A stretch of 61,445 nt of DNA from SW-6-46-9 sp964452185 (GCA_964452185.1 CAYVKO010000002.1:1-61445), one strand, 5' to 3'; shown: positions 25,291-34,420, counted from the stretch's first letter. A program made the numbers and translations. The notes: a model not told the origin generated them from the sequence alone.

Positions 25291-25296
25291 TATAAT
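25288..25296 (+). promoter_or_regulatory. Extended -10 overlapping a stop codon (TGA-TATAAT)
   Basis: The DedA stop TGA plus TATAAT forms a consensus extended -10. The GAPDH operon starts 94 nt downstream, leaving a leader of about 88 nt that is AT-rich without a clear structure. Confidence 0.65.
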
Positions 25297-25390
25297 AAAA
25301 GTACGTAAACGCTAATTATTTTCTGCTCTGAATTATCTCATTGATAGAAGCGAGAATACTGGAAAAATTAATAACTAATTTATATAAATT

Positions 25391-26422
25391 GTGGATCAGG
25401 AAACACACCGAGTTGCAATAAACGGATTTGGCCGAATTGGCCGAACTTTTTTTCGGCTTGCTCAAGAAGACGAAGGTATTGAAATTGTTGCAATCAATGA
25501 TCTGGCTCCATTAGACAACCTGGCGTATCTTTTGAAGTACGATTCAGCTCAAGGGCGAGCTGATTTCTCTGTTGACACCACTGAAGACAACACGGCTCTA
25601 GTGGTAGAAGGTAAAGAAATCCCGTTTTCTTCTAAGAAAAATCCGGCTGATTGTCCGTGGGGTGAGCATGATGTTGAGGTGGTTGTGGAATCAACTGGTG
25701 TATTCAGAAACTTTCAAGATGCTGCAGCGCACAAGGAAGCAGGGGCTGACAGGGTAGTGATATCGGCTTCGGCTGATGGCGAAACAGAAGAAGGTGTAAG
25801 TGGAACTGCATTAATGGGGGTAAACGACGATACACTGGAGGATGCAACGGTTACTTCCAACGCATCATGCACAACGAATGCCGGAGGTGGGGTAATGCAA
25901 ATACTTCACGAAGAGTTAGGGGTTGAGCGAGCGATGTTAAACACGGTGCATGCCTACACAGCCAGTCAAGACCTTGTTGATTCTCCCAACAAGAAGACAC
26001 GGCGAGGTCGATCTGCTGCACAAAATATAGTGCCTACATCAACCGGTTCAGCGGTAGCCACCACAAAAGTTATACCTGAGCTGGAAGGAAAGTTTGACGG
26101 TATAGCCCTTAGGGTGCCGGTGGTGTGCGGGTCGGTGGCGGACATTACATTCGTGCCAAGTCAGGAAACAACAGCAGAAGAGGTAAACAAAAAACTCACG
26201 GAAGCCTGCGCTACTGATAACTGGGCGAATATTCTCGATGTAACAAACGAACCGCTCACTTCAGCGGATATTATTGGTCAACCGTATGCTTCTATAGTAG
26301 ATCTCTCCATGACGCGAGTAGTTGACGGGAAGCTGGTTAAAATTCTGGCGTGGTATGACAATGAAGCAGGATACACACATACGCTTCTGGAGCATGTTAA
26401 AAAGATGGGTGAAAACGTCTAG
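25391..26422 (+). CDS. gap: Glyceraldehyde-3-phosphate dehydrogenase, type I
   Basis: A 343-residue enzyme of lower glycolysis, initiating at GTG. The NAD-binding N terminus VAINGFGRIGRTFFRL, the catalytic SNASCTTN (about 156-163, Cys nucleophile), the His in NTVHAYTASQ and the WYDNEAGYTHTLLEHV C terminus are present. Residues following the catalytic motif read AGGG instead of the common CLAP. It is the first gene of a carbon-metabolism operon running to 32043, with 2 nt before the next gene. Confidence 0.97.
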   Translation: MDQETHRVAINGFGRIGRTFFRLAQEDEGIEIVAINDLAPLDNLAYLLKYDSAQGRADFSVDTTEDNTALVVEGKEIPFSSKKNPADCPWGEHDVEVVVESTGVFRNFQDAAAHKEAGADRVVISASADGETEEGVSGTALMGVNDDTLEDATVTSNASCTTNAGGGVMQILHEELGVERAMLNTVHAYTASQDLVDSPNKKTRRGRSAAQNIVPTSTGSAVATTKVIPELEGKFDGIALRVPVVCGSVADITFVPSQETTAEEVNKKLTEACATDNWANILDVTNEPLTSADIIGQPYASIVDLSMTRVVDGKLVKILAWYDNEAGYTHTLLEHVKKMGENV

Positions 26423-26424
26423 AT

Positions 26425-28077
26425 ATGAATCTCGAGGAACTCGAAAAAGAAACCGGAGTACAAGTTGCCGATGATCGGCGAACACTCGAAGACTTCAGCC
26501 GAGATACTTCTTTGTTTCAGGTCACTCCGCAGGCTGTAGCATATCCTTCTTCTGGTGAAGACGTTGAAGCGCTTGTTGCGTATGTAAGTGAACACAAAAG
26601 CGACAACCCTGACTTATCTTTAACAGGACGGTCAGCCGGGACGGACATGACCGGCGGTCCGCTGAATGAGTCAATTATTATGTCGTGTACCGAAGCGTTG
26701 GATGATATTGCGGAAATCAAGCAGGATCATGCTGTTGTTCAGCCGGGGGTGTATTATCGAGAGTTTGAAAAGGAGTTATTGCCGAAGCATTTAACAATGC
26801 CGGTATATCCGGCGTCCAAGTCTATAGCAGCGCTTGGTGGAATGGTGATGAATAACTGTGGTGGTGAGAAGACGCTCCGGTATGGTCAGATGCGAGACTA
26901 TGTAAACTCAGTAAATATGGTACTGGCTGACGGTAACGAGTATAGTTTCGGTCCTGTTTCTCAAAAGGAGCTCGAAAAAAAGAAGGACCAGGATAATTTT
27001 GAAGGGGAGGTGTACCGCAAAATGCATGATCTTCTAGAGGAGAATTACGAACTGATACAGCAAGCGAAACCAAACACTTCCAAAAACTCAGCCGGGTACG
27101 CTTTGTGGGAGGTGTGGGATAAGGAATCTGGTACGTTTGACTTGTCTCAACTCTTTGTAGGGTCGCAAGGAACGTTAGGGATGTTGACGGAGGCGGACAT
27201 ACGACTACAGAAAGAAAAGCCGCATGATCGTCTTATCTCCGTCTTTTTTAATGACTGGCAAGCAATACCGAAGCTTGTAAATAAACTTCTTGAGCATGAT
27301 CCTGAGAGTTTAGAGGTTTTTGATAAGGAAACGCTCAAGCTCGGTCTTCGGTTTATGCCCGAGGTGGCAAAGAAGGCTGGGCAGAGTTTTCTTTCTTTCG
27401 CTTTTCGGTTTCTTCCCGAAGCTTGGATCGGTGTAAAGATGGGCGGGCTTCCTGGATTGGTACTTCTTGTGGAGCTGGCTGAAGAGACTGAAGAAGAACT
27501 TAATAAAAAAACAAAAGCAATAGAAGATATACTTGCTGATTCAGATGTGTATTCGCGGACCTTGTATGAGAAAAAAGAGCAGGAAAAGTACTGGGTAATG
27601 CGCCGAGAGAGCTTTAATTTGCTCCGTCAGCATGTTGATGGCAAACACACGGCTCCGTTTGTTGAGGATTTTTGTATTCAGCTAGAGGATGTCCCAGAAT
27701 TCCTTCCGCGGGCTCGCCAGTTGCTGGAAAGTAACGGAATTGATGTCAATATTACAGGGCATGCCGGTAACGGAAACTTCCACATTATTCCGCTTATGGA
27801 TTTATCTAAAGAGCAGGAGAGAGAGAAGATACCAGAAGTGGCAAAAGAATTTTATGAATTAGTAATTGAGTATGATGGTACTATTACAGCAGAGCACAAT
27901 GACGGAATTATCCGTACGCCGTTTTTGGAGCAAATGTACGGTCGGGAGGTTTATGATCTATTTCGGGAGGTGAAAAATATTTTTGACCCGGATAATATAT
28001 TTAATCCCGGAAAGAAGGTAGGTGGTACGCTTGAATACGCAAAAGATCATATTTCTTCAAAAGAAGAATCTTCATAA
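26425..28077 (+). CDS. FAD-binding oxidoreductase (GlcD / D-lactate dehydrogenase type)
   Basis: A 550-residue protein with an N-terminal FAD_binding_4 (VAO-type) domain (about 35-215: AVAYPSSGEDVEALV, LTGRSAGTDMTGG, PASKSIAALGGMVMNNCGG) and a C-terminal FAD-oxidase_C domain ending with ITGHAGNGNFHIIPLMD...FDPDNIFNPGKKVGG. No Fe-S region is attached. The likely substrate is a 2-hydroxyacid such as D-lactate or glycolate. It lies 2 nt after gap in a fermentative operon, which suggests lactate/pyruvate redox exchange. Confidence 0.88.
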   Translation: MNLEELEKETGVQVADDRRTLEDFSRDTSLFQVTPQAVAYPSSGEDVEALVAYVSEHKSDNPDLSLTGRSAGTDMTGGPLNESIIMSCTEALDDIAEIKQDHAVVQPGVYYREFEKELLPKHLTMPVYPASKSIAALGGMVMNNCGGEKTLRYGQMRDYVNSVNMVLADGNEYSFGPVSQKELEKKKDQDNFEGEVYRKMHDLLEENYELIQQAKPNTSKNSAGYALWEVWDKESGTFDLSQLFVGSQGTLGMLTEADIRLQKEKPHDRLISVFFNDWQAIPKLVNKLLEHDPESLEVFDKETLKLGLRFMPEVAKKAGQSFLSFAFRFLPEAWIGVKMGGLPGLVLLVELAEETEEELNKKTKAIEDILADSDVYSRTLYEKKEQEKYWVMRRESFNLLRQHVDGKHTAPFVEDFCIQLEDVPEFLPRARQLLESNGIDVNITGHAGNGNFHIIPLMDLSKEQEREKIPEVAKEFYELVIEYDGTITAEHNDGIIRTPFLEQMYGREVYDLFREVKNIFDPDNIFNPGKKVGGTLEYAKDHISSKEESS

Positions 28078-28086
28078 GTATTCGTT

Positions 28087-28581
28087 ATGAACAAAAATTC
28101 TAGAAATAAAAAAATACATTTAGCAACGGACCATGCCGGGTATAAGTTAAAAGAAACAGTTAAAGAACATCTTGACCAAGAGAATTACCACGTAGTTGAT
28201 CATGGTGCAACTGCGTTTAATAAAAAAGATGATTACCCGGACTTTATTCACCCAGCAGCTAAGGCTGTGGCGCGTAATCCAGAGAAAAATAGAGGGATTA
28301 TTTTTGGTCATTCCGGGCAAGGCGAGGCTATGGTTGCAAATCGTCATCAAAATGTTCGGGCGGCTGTGTTTTATGGGTCGCCCCAGGAAGATAGCAAAGC
28401 CGGTCAGGGAATTATTGAGTTATCCCGGCGGCATAATGACGCCAACGTACTTAGTATTGGAACTGGTTTTGTTTCTGAAGATACTGCAATTAACGTTATT
28501 GATCTATGGCTGTCAACAGAATTTTCTGAAGCAACCCGACACAAGCGGCGCATACAAAAAATCGATGAAGATGGTAGGTAA
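28087..28581 (+). CDS. rpiB: Ribose-5-phosphate isomerase B
   Basis: A 164-residue RpiB/LacAB-family protein interconverting ribulose-5-P and ribose-5-P. The N-terminal ATDHAGYKLKE carries the Asp-His of the phosphate/substrate site, followed by DYPDFIHP. The catalytic loop reads GHSGQGEAMVANR: the Cys used by E. coli RpiB is absent, and a Glu stands where mycobacterial RpiB has its catalytic Glu. It belongs to the gap-tkt operon (9-nt gap). Confidence 0.92.
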   Translation: MNKNSRNKKIHLATDHAGYKLKETVKEHLDQENYHVVDHGATAFNKKDDYPDFIHPAAKAVARNPEKNRGIIFGHSGQGEAMVANRHQNVRAAVFYGSPQEDSKAGQGIIELSRRHNDANVLSIGTGFVSEDTAINVIDLWLSTEFSEATRHKRRIQKIDEDGR

Positions 28582-28596
28582 TTAGTTTCTGAAATC

Positions 28597-29175
28597 ATGA
28601 CAGATCTAGAGGATATATTTAAATTTACTGAGATGATGCACCAGTTTCAGCAAGTGCATCGTCAGGTGTTAGTAAATGATGAAGAGCGGCATGAAAATGA
28701 TTGGGAACACAGTTACCAAACAGCCATGACTGCTTGGTACGTGGTTTCGACCAGAGATGACTTAAATCTGGACACTCATAAAGTACTGAAGTATGCTCTG
28801 GCACATGATCTGGTTGAGGTGTATGCCGGAGATGTTCCTTTTCATAAATCAGGCGAAAAGAAAGAAGAGCGAGAACACGCAGCTATGGAGCAGTTGAAGA
28901 AGGAGTTTTCTGAATTTGGTGACTTGCATGAATCTATAAAGGCGTATGAAAACCAAACAGATCCGGAATCACAATTTGTATACGCACTCGATAAGATAAT
29001 ACCGCTACTTAATATTTACTTGGACGGTGGTCGATCCTGGCGTAAATCTAATATAGATTTAAGTACATTGCGTAAGCACAAGAAAGACAAGTTTGAAAAC
29101 TCACCGGAAGTGGAAAAATACTATGAGAGACTCATGACAATATTTGAAGAGGAAAGCGGAGAACTGTTTCGTTAG
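28597..29175 (+). CDS. HD-domain phosphohydrolase (YfbR/5'-deoxynucleotidase-like)
   Basis: A 192-residue helical protein with the HD metal-site series: His in NDWEHSYQTAMTAWYV (about 32), HDLVEVYAGDVPFH (about 70-83) and a later Asp in YALDKIIPLLN (about 130). The family removes phosphate from nucleotides. It sits inside the pentose-phosphate operon, 15 nt after rpiB, suggesting a link to ribose/deoxyribose phosphate pools. Confidence 0.8.
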   Translation: MTDLEDIFKFTEMMHQFQQVHRQVLVNDEERHENDWEHSYQTAMTAWYVVSTRDDLNLDTHKVLKYALAHDLVEVYAGDVPFHKSGEKKEEREHAAMEQLKKEFSEFGDLHESIKAYENQTDPESQFVYALDKIIPLLNIYLDGGRSWRKSNIDLSTLRKHKKDKFENSPEVEKYYERLMTIFEEESGELFR

Positions 29176-29268
29176 CTTATAATGACACTGCTACCATGCG
29201 TGTAGTGAATTTTCGATGTATTAACCAGAAGTCTGGATTGAAATATAAAATTAATTTTATTATCAGTT

Positions 29269-29952
29269 ATGGCTGAAATTATTCCGGCAATAATTCCAGA
29301 AGACTTTCGATTAATGCGCAACGAAATGGCGCAGGTAAAGGATTTTGTCGATCTTGTTCAGATAGATGTTATTGATGGACGATTCGCTCCAGAACCGACG
29401 TGGCCATATGCTAACGGACCACAAACCGCTTTATTTGAAGATATTGTCGATCAGGAGCGAGGATTTCCATTTTGGAAGGATCTTCAGTTTGAGGTTGATT
29501 TGATGGTAGAGAAGCCCGAAGAAGTGCTTGATGATTGGATATCTACCGGAGCCAGTGCTGTTATTATCCATGCTGACAGCACGAAAAAGCACAAGGATAT
29601 TTTTGAGAAGTTAAAGAGAGCCGGTGTAGCTGCCGGGTTGGCATTAAAACCATCTAACTCGAATGAGCTCGTTAAAGATCTTGTTGATGAGATAGATTTT
29701 CTTCAGATTATGGGTAATGACAAAATCGGGTATCACGGAGTCGAGCTGGATCCTTTGGTGTATGACAAAATTGCCGACTTACGTGATAGCTTTCCGGACT
29801 TGCCCATTAGCATTGATATTGGAGTCGATTTCGATACTGCGTCACAACTTGCAGAAGCCGGCGCTACTCGTTTGGTAAGTGGTTCAGCGATTTTTGAAAG
29901 TGAAGATATTGAGCAGGCGATTACGGACATGGGAAGTAAAACAGATTTGTAA
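29269..29952 (+). CDS. rpe: Ribulose-phosphate 3-epimerase-like TIM barrel
   Basis: A 227-residue protein: start IIPAIIPEDF, metal/catalytic strand VQIDVIDGRFAP, FEVDLMVEKPEEV, AVIIHADST, FLQIMGND and a phosphate-binding C-terminal GATRLVSGSAIFES. The order matches Rpe, but some motifs are divergent (HMDVMDGxF reads QIDVIDGRF, so the first metal His is Gln). It converts ribulose-5-P to xylulose-5-P; the pathway context supports this. Confidence 0.82.
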   Translation: MAEIIPAIIPEDFRLMRNEMAQVKDFVDLVQIDVIDGRFAPEPTWPYANGPQTALFEDIVDQERGFPFWKDLQFEVDLMVEKPEEVLDDWISTGASAVIIHADSTKKHKDIFEKLKRAGVAAGLALKPSNSNELVKDLVDEIDFLQIMGNDKIGYHGVELDPLVYDKIADLRDSFPDLPISIDIGVDFDTASQLAEAGATRLVSGSAIFESEDIEQAITDMGSKTDL

Positions 29953-30037
29953 ACCGGATTTGATATACTAAAGGTAGCGGGAAATATTTAATACCGTTTA
30001 GTAATCGGCTTTTGTTTACACCGATCTTTGCATTGTT

Positions 30038-30904
30038 ATGAATATCCACGACCAGAAAGTAAAAGAGCTTGAGGAAAAGGCTATGGAAATCCGCCAGACG
30101 ATTGTCCATATGCTTGCGGAAGCCGGCTCTGGACATCTGGCCGGCCCGCTCGGCATGACGGATATTTTCACAGCGTTTTATTTTCATATTCTTAATCATG
30201 ATCCCGAAGATCCGCTAAAGGATGATCGTGATCGACTTATTCTTTCTAACGGTCACATAGTGCCGGTTCGGTATGTGACGATGGCATATGCTGGCTACTT
30301 TCCAGTAGAGGAGGTTAAAACGAGTTTAAGAAAGTTTGGTAGTCCGTACCAGGGTCATCCGGAGCGTGCGCGAATTCCGGCGCTGGAAACGACGTCAGGA
30401 CCACTCGGATCCGGTTTAGGACAGGCGGCCGGAATTGCCTACGCTGCAGATATGGATGATCGCGGCTTCCGTACCTACTGTTTGATGAGTGACGGTGAGC
30501 AGGATGCCGGCAATGTCTGGGAATCAGCCATGTTTGCCGGAGCGAATGAGTTGGGTAATCTTACGGCTGTAATTGACCGCAACAACATTCAGATCAATGG
30601 CCATACCGAGAATGTCATGCCACTAGAGGAGCTTGTTGATAAGTACAAAGCTTTCGGGTGGCACGTTATTGAGGTAGATGGGCACAACATCCGACAGTTT
30701 GTTGATGCGATCGAGGAATCAAAGGCGATATATGAAGACCCTACTCTTATCTTGGCTCATACAATTCCGGGTAAGGGGATTGACGAGGTTGAGTTTGATC
30801 CCGGTTGGCACGGAAAGCCGCCAGAGAAAGGTCAGCAGGAGCAGGAGTTTATAGAAAAACTCCGTACGCTTGAAGGCAAGATTAAGGCCAGTCATCTAGA
30901 CTGA
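30038..30904 (+). CDS. Transketolase, N-terminal (TPP-binding) subunit
   Basis: A 288-residue protein corresponding to the first half of transketolase. IRQTIVHMLAEAGSGHLAGPLG carries the TPP-site His, LSNGHIVPVRY follows, and the GDGE-like TPP motif reads MSDGEQDAGNVWESAMFAG (about 150-168), with DRNNIQING after it. The other half is encoded by the next gene, 20 nt downstream. Split transketolases are common in archaea, Patescibacteria and some Firmicutes. Confidence 0.93.
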   Translation: MNIHDQKVKELEEKAMEIRQTIVHMLAEAGSGHLAGPLGMTDIFTAFYFHILNHDPEDPLKDDRDRLILSNGHIVPVRYVTMAYAGYFPVEEVKTSLRKFGSPYQGHPERARIPALETTSGPLGSGLGQAAGIAYAADMDDRGFRTYCLMSDGEQDAGNVWESAMFAGANELGNLTAVIDRNNIQINGHTENVMPLEELVDKYKAFGWHVIEVDGHNIRQFVDAIEESKAIYEDPTLILAHTIPGKGIDEVEFDPGWHGKPPEKGQQEQEFIEKLRTLEGKIKASHLD

Positions 30905-30923
30905 TAACGTTTTTAAAGAAATA

Positions 30924-31913
30924 ATGATTAAAGAAAACCAAAACTTACACGAAGAAATTTTTGCTGAAGATCCTCCGGTTGCGTACACGCGCAATGGTTA
31001 TGGTCGAGGTTTGGTTGAAGTCGGAAAGAAAAATGAGGATGTAGTAGCAGTATGTGCGGATTTGGCCGGATCAACTCGTACGCATTTTTTCAAGCAGGAA
31101 TTTCCTGACCGATACATCGAAGTGGGTGTGGCCGAACAGAATCTAGCAACGGTTGGCTCTGGTCTGGCTAACTACGGAAAGATTCCATTTATTTCCAGTT
31201 ATGCTGCTTTTAATCCCGGGCGTAACAATGAGCAAATTCGCACGACTATTTCGCTGAATGATGTTCCGGTAAAAATCCTTGGGGCGCATGCTGGCGTGTC
31301 GGTTGGGCCGGACGGAGCAACACACCAACAGCTTGAAGATATGGCTTTGATGCGAGTGCAGCCAAACATGAAAGTGATGGCTCCGTGTGATAAAGAAGAG
31401 GCGAAAAAAGTAGTGCATGCAGCAGTAGAAGAGGACGGTCCGGTCTACTTTCGGGTGGCTCGTGAGAAAACCCCTGTCATTACTACTGAAGACAGTCCGT
31501 TTGAGTTTGGAAAAGCTAATATGCTCTGGGAGGCTGATGATCCGGAAGTAGCCATCATAGCCTGTGGGCCACTTGTGCATAATGCTTTGGTGGCAGCTAA
31601 GCAACTCGCTGATGAGGAAATAGATACGCTCGTGCTTAACAACCACACGATAAAGCCGATGGACGAAGCTGCGGTGATTAACGCAGCTAAGCGCACTGGA
31701 GCGGTAGTAACTGTTGAGGAGCACCAGGTATCGGGTGGTATGGGATCTGCGGTAGCTGAAGTGCTCATCCAAAATGTGCCGACACCGCAAGAGTTTATTG
31801 GTGTACATGATGAGTTCGGAGAGTCCGGACCGCCGATGAAAGTGGTGGAGGAGTACGGCATGGGTGTCGGATCCATTGTTGATGCAGTAAAAAAAGCCAA
31901 GAGCAGGAAATAA
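30924..31913 (+). CDS. Transketolase, C-terminal subunit
   Basis: A 329-residue protein with the Transket_pyr domain (about 20-190: GVAEQNLATVGSGLANYGKIPFISSYAAF, in which the Glu activates TPP; AHAGVSVGPDGATHQQLEDMALMR) and the Transketolase_C domain (about 195-325). It forms the active site with the preceding subunit. It links the pentose-phosphate intermediates to glycolysis, consistent with gap, rpiB and rpe in the same operon. Confidence 0.93.
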   Translation: MIKENQNLHEEIFAEDPPVAYTRNGYGRGLVEVGKKNEDVVAVCADLAGSTRTHFFKQEFPDRYIEVGVAEQNLATVGSGLANYGKIPFISSYAAFNPGRNNEQIRTTISLNDVPVKILGAHAGVSVGPDGATHQQLEDMALMRVQPNMKVMAPCDKEEAKKVVHAAVEEDGPVYFRVAREKTPVITTEDSPFEFGKANMLWEADDPEVAIIACGPLVHNALVAAKQLADEEIDTLVLNNHTIKPMDEAAVINAAKRTGAVVTVEEHQVSGGMGSAVAEVLIQNVPTPQEFIGVHDEFGESGPPMKVVEEYGMGVGSIVDAVKKAKSRK

Positions 31914-31923
31914 CTACATATGT

Positions 31924-32043
31924 ATGAATAAAAGACCGCAGCCGGACGAAAAATACAGGCACTATAAGTCAACCGGTAGAGATGATCATACATATGAAAT
32001 CGAACGAGAAAATTACTCTGGTTCGCGTTTTAGAAAAATATAA
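31924..32043 (+). CDS. 39-residue basic/polar small protein
   Basis: A short frame starts MNKRPQPDEKYRHYKSTGRD and ends FRKI, located 11 nt after the transketolase gene and just 15 nt before the operon terminator. It is rich in Lys, Arg, Tyr and Asp and has no membrane segment. Its position between a real stop and a terminator, and use of the same strand, make translation plausible; no homologue is recognised. Confidence 0.4.
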   Translation: MNKRPQPDEKYRHYKSTGRDDHTYEIERENYSGSRFRKI

Positions 32044-32058
32044 TAAATGTAACAAGAC

Positions 32059-32084
32059 ACCGACCTTAAGAGGTCGGTTTTTTT
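32059..32084 (+). terminator. Intrinsic terminator of the carbon operon
   Basis: ACCGACCT (32059-32066), loop TAAG, AGGTCGGT (32071-32078), then seven T. A textbook terminator. Confidence 0.95.
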
Positions 32085-32091
32085 AGCACGT

Positions 32092-32097
32092 TATAAT
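32092..32097 (+). promoter_or_regulatory. -10 box, leaderless start of antiporter gene
   Basis: TATAAT ends 8 nt before the ATG at 32106 and lies only 7 nt after the preceding terminator T-run. Confidence 0.6.
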
Positions 32098-32105
32098 ATG
32101 AATAC

Positions 32106-33299
32106 ATGACACAACTCCTATCGTTCTTTTTAATACTATTTACGAGTGTTTTCTTCTCAGAGCTATTTAATAGACTGCATCTGCCATGGGTTATTGCGCT
32201 TATTATTGCCGGAATGGTTATTGGTCCGCATGGACTCGGTGTCTTTACACCTGGTGAGACAATCGAGTTTTTCTCCCAGATAGGCCTTGTCTTTCTTATG
32301 TTCATGGCCGGGCTTGAAACGCGGTTATCTAGCTTCGAAGAATCAAAAGTTAAGATATCTTTAATTGCATTCTTTAATGGAGCCGTACCCTTTTTGGTCG
32401 GCTTTGGTATCGGGCAGTTTTTTACATATGGTTTCCAAGTTTCGCTACTCTTGGGAATAATCTTCGTGTCTTCATCATTGGCTGTAGTGATTCCATCCTT
32501 GGAGAAAACAAAAATCCTCTACTCTCCATTCGGGCAAGTTGTGGTAGCTACAACAATCCTTCAAGATGTGGCTTCGCTAGTGCTACTTTCAGTTTTCTTT
32601 CAGTCAGTTGATCCAGTTACGGCTATACCTTTACCGATTTTTTACGTCCTCCTCCTTGTCTTTTTGGTATTCTTGCGAGGTATTATTCCCAAAATACGCA
32701 ACGCTTTTGTTGAAAGATTCGGAAGCCGAGAGGATATTTTTCAACAAGAGCTACGTTCTATATTTGTAATTTTATTTGGCATCGTTGTTGTATTTGAACT
32801 ACTCGGACTCCACGCAATCATTGCTGGATTTTTTGCTGGATTTGTACTGTCTGACACAGTGGATAGCGATATCCTGAAGGGGAAGTTGCGAGCAATTAGC
32901 TACGGCCTCTTTATTCCTGTGTTTTTTGTGGTGGTGGGTGCCAATACAGACTTGAGCGTATTTACAGATATACAAACAGCCGGATTGCTCACTCTTATCG
33001 TGGTTATTGGTTCCGTTGTGGCGAAGTATGTGAGCGGAGTTGTGTCAGGTCAGCTTTTGGGCTTTACAGAGCAGGAAAGTCGGATTCTGGGAGTGTCCAG
33101 TATTCCACAGCTTTCCACTGCTTTGGCGGTAGTGTTCTCTGCTCAGCAGATGGGAATAATACCACCAGAAGTAAGTACAGCCATGGTGGTACTAAGTATC
33201 GTGACGACATTTATAAGTCCCGAGTTGTTACGTATGCTTTATAAGCCTCAGTCAGCCACACCGACCCCGAAAGACACTACATCTACAACTCAGCCTTAA
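32106..33299 (+). CDS. Cation:proton antiporter, CPA2 (Kef/NapA) family
   Basis: A 397-residue membrane protein with about 12-13 helices. LPWVIALIIAGMVIGPHGLG (about 28-47) and FLMFMAGLETRL (about 65) are typical of the Na+/H+ exchanger fold, as is the later EQESRILGVSSIPQLSTALAVVF segment. No RCK/TrkA-N domain is attached, so it is the minimal transporter. It probably exchanges Na+ or K+ for H+; the presence of a Na+-type ATP synthase c subunit in the window makes Na+ handling relevant. Confidence 0.88.
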   Translation: MTQLLSFFLILFTSVFFSELFNRLHLPWVIALIIAGMVIGPHGLGVFTPGETIEFFSQIGLVFLMFMAGLETRLSSFEESKVKISLIAFFNGAVPFLVGFGIGQFFTYGFQVSLLLGIIFVSSSLAVVIPSLEKTKILYSPFGQVVVATTILQDVASLVLLSVFFQSVDPVTAIPLPIFYVLLLVFLVFLRGIIPKIRNAFVERFGSREDIFQQELRSIFVILFGIVVVFELLGLHAIIAGFFAGFVLSDTVDSDILKGKLRAISYGLFIPVFFVVVGANTDLSVFTDIQTAGLLTLIVVIGSVVAKYVSGVVSGQLLGFTEQESRILGVSSIPQLSTALAVVFSAQQMGIIPPEVSTAMVVLSIVTTFISPELLRMLYKPQSATPTPKDTTSTTQP

Positions 33300-33300
33300 C

Positions 33301-34302
33301 CTACATGATTTCTGTTGGTTCGTAATCTTCTGGAGCATCTTCGAGGTGTTTGAGTAGTTCATCGCGTGTCAGAAGACCGGCTTGTGCGCCAATCTCTTGT
33401 ACCACCCCCATTGAGTTAACCGGCCCCCATCGTAGCGCTGTTGGAATATCTTTTCCGAGTGCTATGGCAGTAGTAAATGTGCTAGAGAATGAGTCTCCAG
33501 CCCCGGTGCGGTCAACTGGTGGTTTTGGGTCAGGGTACATTGGTTGATGCCAAGCTGTTTCTCCGTCATATGCATATGCGCCTTCTGTTCCGTCGGTAAT
33601 AACTGCAATTTCCGGCCCGCGGTCATGCATATCCTGAAGAAGTTCTTTTATGTCTTCGCTGTCATTTTCTAAGACCAATTGTGCTTCTTCTTTGTTTGAG
33701 AAGTAAAGAAAGGAATTTTCGTAGATATGCCGAAGTTTTTTATATCCAAGCTTCATCTGAAATGTTCCCGGCTGAAAAACTAATTTAGTGTCATTGTTTT
33801 CAATGAAGGCAGCGATTTCTTTGTGGTATTCCAGAGAGTTCTCACCGAGCGAGGACAAGTACATAAACCGAGGCGCTTCTTCAAAGTCCGGGAGCTCGTA
33901 CTCATACTCATGGTGCTTTACCAGAATGGTACGTTCTGGTCCGTGCCGAAGCACGTAATGGTAGTTAGATTGCTTGTCTTCATGCACGCGAACATGGTCG
34001 AGATTCAACCCTTCACTCTCAAGTTGTTGCATATTCTTGTCTCCAACCATGTCATCACCAAAGTTTGTTCGGAGTCCAGAATTTAGACCAAGTCGGTGAG
34101 CTGATACCGCAGCGTTAGGGGAGTTACCAACAGCTGGTACGACCGTGTGTTCGTCATACTCAATTTTATCGCCAAACCGGAAGCATATCTCATCCATCCC
34201 TTTGTCTTTAGGGTCTGGTTCTTTATCAATGCGTACGTCAGAGAGTTTTATGAAATCATCGGTAGTGATATCGCCGACAGCTATAAAGTCGAGTTGAGAC
34301 AT
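33301..34302 (-). CDS. PfkB-family carbohydrate kinase
   Basis: A 333-residue ribokinase-fold kinase: N-terminal FIAVGDITTDDFIKL, a substrate region GNSPNAAVSAHRLG, and the PfkB signature 2 DRTGAGDSFSSTFTTAIA (about 265-282) with the catalytic Asp in GAGD. It transfers ATP phosphate to a sugar or nucleoside. It lies convergent to the antiporter with 1 nt between stops, and divergent from bL25. Confidence 0.9.
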   Translation of the reverse strand: MSQLDFIAVGDITTDDFIKLSDVRIDKEPDPKDKGMDEICFRFGDKIEYDEHTVVPAVGNSPNAAVSAHRLGLNSGLRTNFGDDMVGDKNMQQLESEGLNLDHVRVHEDKQSNYHYVLRHGPERTILVKHHEYEYELPDFEEAPRFMYLSSLGENSLEYHKEIAAFIENNDTKLVFQPGTFQMKLGYKKLRHIYENSFLYFSNKEEAQLVLENDSEDIKELLQDMHDRGPEIAVITDGTEGAYAYDGETAWHQPMYPDPKPPVDRTGAGDSFSSTFTTAIALGKDIPTALRWGPVNSMGVVQEIGAQAGLLTRDELLKHLEDAPEDYEPTEIM

Positions 34303-34384
34303 GGTAGGTTACTGTAAGTTATGTGATAGTGGTGGTTCCTTTCAATAATAACACGAAAAAGGTCGGATTAGATTCCTTAAATGG

Positions 34385-34412
34385 TTGCTTTTTTGCATAA
34401 ATTCGGTAGAAT
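34385..34412 (+). promoter_or_regulatory. Promoter, leaderless start of bL25 gene
   Basis: TTGCTT (34385-34390), spacer 16, TAGAAT (34407-34412), then 8 nt to the ATG at 34421. Confidence 0.6.
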
Positions 34413-34420
34413 GATTGCTG

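Noticed and set aside
31143..31993. Long open frames (up to ~220 codons) antisense to the transketolase gene
   Set aside because: They follow codon periodicity of the sense gene, have no promoter or start context, and the sense product is a certain transketolase subunit. The same holds for antisense frames over gap, mutM, atpA and others.
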